A stretch of DNA of 64,000 bases, taken from assembly GCA_039621445.1 (NCBI GenBank), contig CP154957.1, positions 15,926,947 to 15,990,946 on the forward strand, in the 5' to 3' direction. This stretch comes from Euglena gracilis (taxonomy: Eukaryota > Euglenida > Euglenophyceae > Euglenales). Positions 56,601 to 62,600 of the stretch are shown piece by piece (within the stretch, counting starts at the first letter, position 1; each line of letters starts with the position of its first letter). A model generated the notes under the pieces. That model was not told where the DNA came from and ran no database searches. It worked only from the letters and a program-made list of their open reading frames with translations. The translations under genes were made by a program, and so were the position numbers.

Positions 56601-59600
56601 CAGCATTTTGATTCCTCGCAACCCCCCGCCTGCCCCAAGTCACGGCCATTTTTGGCCAATTTGGGCCATCATGTACAGTTTTGGCCTTTTTTGCCCTCCC
56701 GGACCAAGGAAAACTTTTTTCGGCCCGAAACGCACCCTTTTCCCACCCCCCCCCCCCCGGCGCCCCGTTTTTGGCCTGAAACCCATGGATTTTGGCTGGG
56801 CTGTGCGGTGCCGGGCTGCTGGCCAGGCTGGGCCGGGCTGCCAAACGCCTCAAGCTTTTGCTGAAGCATGGTATCATCACGCAAGTCAAGAGCTCAGCAC
56901 TACACAAAACCTGGTTAACCAAGTCTGATAGACGTCCTAGTGGACCCTCTCTCTAGGGAGGGTCTGATTGTGAAAATTTTACAACCGTGTGAATGGAATT
57001 GAGTGGGATTGTGCAGAATGGCAAGCTAGCCCACAAGAGAGTGGGTTAGCTTGCCATTTTCTCTTCGTAACTCGTCGGAGATGTTTTGACGACCCGGCAA
57101 CATTTTTCATATGTGGTTTTTTTGTTGCTCCATCAATTATTTCTGTGTATTTTTTTTTGTGCTCAATTCGTGGGATTATGAATTTGGTTGGTTTGTGAAA
57201 GACGAAGGGAACGTCGTAGGAGAATTCACAGCCTGGGGACTCAGAAGATCATTTAATGTTTACATTTTAATAATTACAACTGAGGATTTGCATGTTTAAT
57301 AATATACTGGGAGGTCAACACTAACAGTTGAGCTGTTTGCTCATATTTTAGATTTGCACATGGCAGCAGTGCAGAACATCTCAATCCACAAAACAACGCA
57401 CCTCTAAGGTGATTTGGCATAACGACAAGGCCGCGAGGCCACGTCATGGCCACATTCCCAGGAGGCCATCCTCAGCCCGATGTGGCCCGTCATGTCCAGG
57501 GGATGCTTTTTTTTTGGGTGCGCATGGCCTCCGTCCCCGGGCAGAAGCAACGGGTCTCGATGGCTCGTGCTGTGTACCAAGATTGTGATTTGTACTTGAT
57601 GGACAGCCAGGACTCAGCACATGTGGCATTCCTCCTCTCCTGGCCCTTGGGGCCAAGCAGAAGCCAAATATTGACCTCCTTTTAATACACACGGTTTTGT
57701 GGACATGCGTTTGGAGAAGGGTATCCTGTGATCATCAGTCATGACACCGTAAACATCCGAATTGTTGACAAGGAAGATCCATAAATTTGGTTGAGAATTA
57801 AAAGTGTCCATTCCCATGAACTTCGAAAAATGTGAAGAATGCAACGTGGCATGGTTTTCAACAAATGTTGAACCCATGAGAATATTATTTCAGGATGGGA
57901 CCAACAATATGGTGTGTCACCGAAAATTGATTTGCAAGGCTAATCGCACAACAAAAAGCCAAAGGTGGCCTTTTGTGTGTTAGAATGTATTTCAACAATG
58001 TCCCTTTTTCCAACAAATGAGGCAATGTTCTTGTTGCTTTTGATGGAAAATTTACTCCGAAAATTGCTAAATTGCAAAAATTGCCTAAACATTCTGGACC
58101 ATGTGATAAATTGCCTCAATTTGGTCATTTATCCAATATGAAGATTCAGAAAGAGTAATGGAAGCATATGGCCCACAAACGTTGCTTCTTGGACGGGGGG
58201 GGGGGTCGTAATTCTTCGCTTGTTCTCATTTTTAGTTCTCTTCAACCTGCTGAGCCCTGCTCCAGACCCACTCTCTGCGGTGGACGTCCACGTGGGGCAC
58301 AAGATTTTTCACGCGTGCATCAATGGGCTGCTGTGTGGCAAGACCCGAGTGCTGACCAGGCTTCTTTTGTGTGGCTGCAGTTCGGTGTTGACCATTTTAC
58401 CCACCGGCTGTTACCGGGAAGCCCTGACATTGCATGTCATGCCATGCCCAGGGGATTCTCCAGGACCCCAGGGCAGCCGGACATGACAGGAAAAGGTGCT
58501 GCTGGAACACAGCTGGACCAATCCCCATACCTTGGGAACTGCTGGCGAAACGTGTTTAGGGTCCCTCTGGCCTGAGGATTCTCCCCAAGCCCCTCCCCCC
58601 CACCAATATGGCGGGAAAGGAAAGCAGCCGGCCCTCCAGTGACCAACCAGCTGCAGTACCTGCCGTACGCAGACCGCCTGTACCTCGTCCAGGACAACAC
58701 CCTGCTGCCCGTCACCTTGTCCTCCCCTGAGCTGCAAGAGATGCTGAGCAGGGCGGGGGACACAATGTGAGGTGAAAGGACGTTAAACTTTTTTTTGCTC
58801 AAAATGCCACCTCTCCCCCTTAATGACCCTATTGATGTTGGTCCAGGACCCCCCAAAAAAGGTTATTTGAGGGGTTCATTTGGGGTGGGAAGTTACTTTT
58901 GAAAAGGGATTTCCAAGGCCCCGGGGGCCCAGAAGCTCGGTGTAATCCTGCATGGTGTCATACAGTGATACCGCATGATACCCAATAGTAACATGTAGTC
59001 AAGTCCAGTTCATTGCACAGAAAGCATGGCATAGTGATTAGTACGCCAAAGCATGTTTAGTGTAGCAGAGTACAGCATGGTACAGTACAGTGTGATGTGG
59101 TGCAGTGTAGTGTGGTGTTATGTATTGTCGTTGAGTAAAGCACTCTCCCTGGGAAATTGTCCTCCCCGGAAAACTGTCCCCTACCCTCTGCACCAGAGTT
59201 CGATATAAGGAGGGCGTACAGGTTAGAGGAGGTGTCTCCCCCAGGGTTGGATGGGAAACCCTTTGGTATTGAGGTAGGTGGTAGGGGGGGGGGTCCCGAC
59301 CACCCCCCCCCTGGGGGGGGTAAGGTGGTAGGCGGGGGGGTCGCTGAGCTCTTATCCTTTTATGGGTAAGAGCGAAGCTTACCACCAGCGAAACCCACCC
59401 CCACACCCCCCCCCCACCCCCCCCCCCCCGGGTCGGGGCCACCAGGAGAACCGACGGATTATCACCATGATCCCGGCCCGGTTCCCGGAATTTTTTTTTC
59501 AGTCGCGAGCGACTGGATTTCTAGTTTCCGAATCACCTGGGTTTGACCCCCCAACTCCCCGCCAGGCCCGAGTTATTCACGCGCGAAGGGGTCCAAACTG

Positions 59601-62600
59601 GGTAGGATTTACCCGCCCCCCCCCCCCGGATAAGCCCCCCCCCCCTTTGGACTCTGCCATTTCGGCCAAAAAATGTCAATTTTCAAAATATCTCCAAAAT
59701 GAAGCCAAATCAAAGGAAATGTCCGGAGACCTGATTTGAAGCCCTTGGAACGCCCCATCCACCGGTATTTTGATTTCCCCGCAACTCCCGGCCTAGCCCG
59801 AGATACGGCCGTTTTCGGCCCAGATGGCCGTTTTTGTACACTTTTCCCACTATCCGACTTAGTGGGGGGGTCAAAAAATCGATGTTTTCAAAATTTCTCG
59901 AAAATGATGCAAATCAAAGGAAATGTCCGGAGACCTAAATTGAAGCCCTTGGAACGCTCTATCTACTGGGAGTTTGGTTTCCCCGCAGCTCACCGCCTAG
60001 CCCGAGATACGGCCGTTTTTCGGCCAATTTGGGCCATTTTGTACACCTTTTCCACTGTCCGACTTAGCCGTTTTCCGCCAAAAAAAGTCGAAAAAAATCG
60101 AAAAAAAATTTCTGCCCGAAACGATGTTTTTTGGCCTCCCGGACCCGGAAAAACTGTTTTTGAGCCGAAAATAAGCGTTTTTCGACCTGCCAGCGCCCCG
60201 TTTTGGGCCGCCGACCCATTGACTTTGGGTCAAAACCGGGTCAAAAAAAGTCGAAAAAAAATCGAATTTTTTTTTTGCCCGAAACGATGTTTTTTGGCCT
60301 CCCGGACCCGGAAAAACTGTTTTTGAGCCGAAAATGAGCGTTTTTCGACCCGCCAGCGCCCCGTTTTGGGCCGCCAACCCATTGACTTTGGGTCAAAACT
60401 GGTCAAAAAAGTCGAAAAAAATCGAAATTTTTTTGCCCGAAACGATGTTTTTTGGCCTCCCGGACCCGGAAAATGTGTTATTTGAGCCAAAAACGACTGT
60501 TTTTTGACCCTCTGGCCTCCGGTTTCGGGCACAAAACCCTTGCATTTCAGTCAAAAGAGATCCGTGGAGTGGGCCAGTGTATACAGAGGGGTCTATGAAG
60601 GGGTGGGTGTGCGCTTATCAAGAGCTCAGCACTATTCAAAACCTGGTCCGGACCTCCCCCCCCCTAGATGTTGGGGGGGGTCCGGACCCCCACCCCCCCC
60701 CTCCTTGACAGGTGCCAAAAATAGCAGAAAATTTTCTTCCGGCGCTGCGCGCCGTAAAATGAGCAAAAACACCCCTTTTGCTGACTTTTGGCCATATTGC
60801 CCATTTTTTGATGTGTTGGTGTTTTCCCCCCAAAAAATGTTCAAAAAAATTTCAAAAAATACGCATTTTTGGATCGATTTTCAAAGAAAAATCAGGGATT
60901 TTTGACCGTTTTCGACCCGTTTTCTGGCGCCCGTCCATGAAATCGAAAAATTTTCGGCCCCTCCTCAGTTTCGAGGTGGGAGGGGGAGTCCGACCCACCC
61001 CCGCCCTCCGTGTCGGGAGGGGGGGGGGTCCGACCCACCCCCCCCCCTCAAGGCTTCCCATCCAACAATGCCCCCCCCTCCTAGACTGGAGAGGGGGTCC
61101 AAAAAAAAAAGACCTCATAAAAGGTTAAAACTTTACTTCTGGCATTTTGTGCTAAAATTTTTGGTAATTTTTTGGTATATTTTTCCCAATAAAATATGGT
61201 ATTTTTAGCCAATTTTGGGGGCAAAAAAATTGGCCCAGCGCTTTGCACTGGGTCGAAAATTGGTGGGGGGGTCCAACCCCCCCCACCTGCCCTGATATCG
61301 AACCCTGCACGCCATTCTGTCAGTCTCCAAACAATTTTTGGAGAATTTTCAGATTTTGTTAAAAAAGGCAATTTTCCTGTGTTGAAACAATCCGAACTTT
61401 TTCTTCCAGGTTTCTCGGTACAAATTTGTGAAAAAAAAGGTTTTTTTCGGACTTCTTAAACCCCTTCCCCCACTTATAAACCCCCCGGGGTTTATAGGAT
61501 CCGGTTTGGTTGATCGGCCGAAGGGGGGGGTTTATAGGTGGGGGGGGTTTATAGGATCCGGCCGGAATTGTTGGTGAAAATCCGACCCCCCAAAATGACC
61601 CCGAAACCCCCCCAAATTGGCAGTTTTCGGCAAATTTGGTCAAAAATGGCATTTTTGATGATGATCGGTCACAAAAAATTGCCAAAAAACCAGTTTTTGG
61701 ATGGTTTGGGGCCGGAAAAATCGTTCCCGGCGGTTTCCATTTTTCTTTCCAGGGGGGGGGGGGTTATAGGATCCGGTTTGGTTGGTCGGCCCGAGGGGGG
61801 GGTTTATAAGTGGGGAGGGGGGTTATAAGTGGGGGGGTTTACAAGTGGGGGGTGGGGTTTAGTCCCCAGGGGTTAAAAAATGTCAATTTTTTCCCCTCTG
61901 ACCCGGACCCGTCTGGGAAACTGCCCTCTACCCTCTGTTCCCGCTGACCTGTCCCGAAGGGACCTGTCTCCTACCTCTGTATTTGCTGAGTTGTCTGGAG
62001 AAAGTTTCCCGGGGCAGTGGGTATAGTGTGGCGTGGTGTAATGTGGTGTGGTGTGTTGTGATGCAGTGTAGTGTAATGTAGTGTGGTGTGGTGTATGTGG
62101 CATAGAAGAGCATAGTACAGTTTTGTATGGTACAGCACAGCTTTGCATGGTACACTGTAGTCTTGTTGTCATTGGCAGCATTTTTCACACCGGAATTTCC
62201 TGCCCACATTACCTGCCCTGATCCTAACCCATCACTCCAGCAATGACACGGTGACGAAGGGCATGTCTGTGCCTTTGCTGGCCTGGGACTGACCTTCCCC
62301 AGAAAAGTCGGGAAGTATTCCCATATGTTTGCCTTGTTTCCTGAGTGAAACATAATGGCTTTAGAACTGTTATCGAGTCTTTTGAATGGAAGCCAAATCG
62401 GTTTCAAAATGATTTCTTTGAGGGGAGATGGGGAACAGGATATGGTGTCACCTTGGAGTTGGCAGCTGATTTTGGCATTTGCAACTGCAACCCTCGTTTT
62501 CAACAGCCGTCTGTTGGAGCACAAAGGAGTTATGGTCAAAGTTCGTCTGCCTGACAATCGCAATGGCCAGTGCAGAGCAACGCATGGAATGAGAACTGCC

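Larger units (their letters stand above)
52168..57538. other. ABCC intron 17: 5.4-kb nc intron splitting the signature
   Basis: GCC CGG GGG at the start and CCG TCCCC at the end (CGG 52,171, CCG 57,531). Joining gives NISGGQKQRVSMARAVY exactly. Contains a 100-base C block (52,770-52,873), 'tgtccaacgacc' repeats (53,490-53,800), a MITE (53,869), a T/G-rich strand-skewed region (54,460-55,620) and composite repeat copy C. Confidence 0.92.

Noticed and set aside
57125-57300. Short A/T-rich ORFs between exons 17 and 18
   Set aside because: No homology, A/T-rich codons and inside intron 17, unlike the GC3-rich exons.
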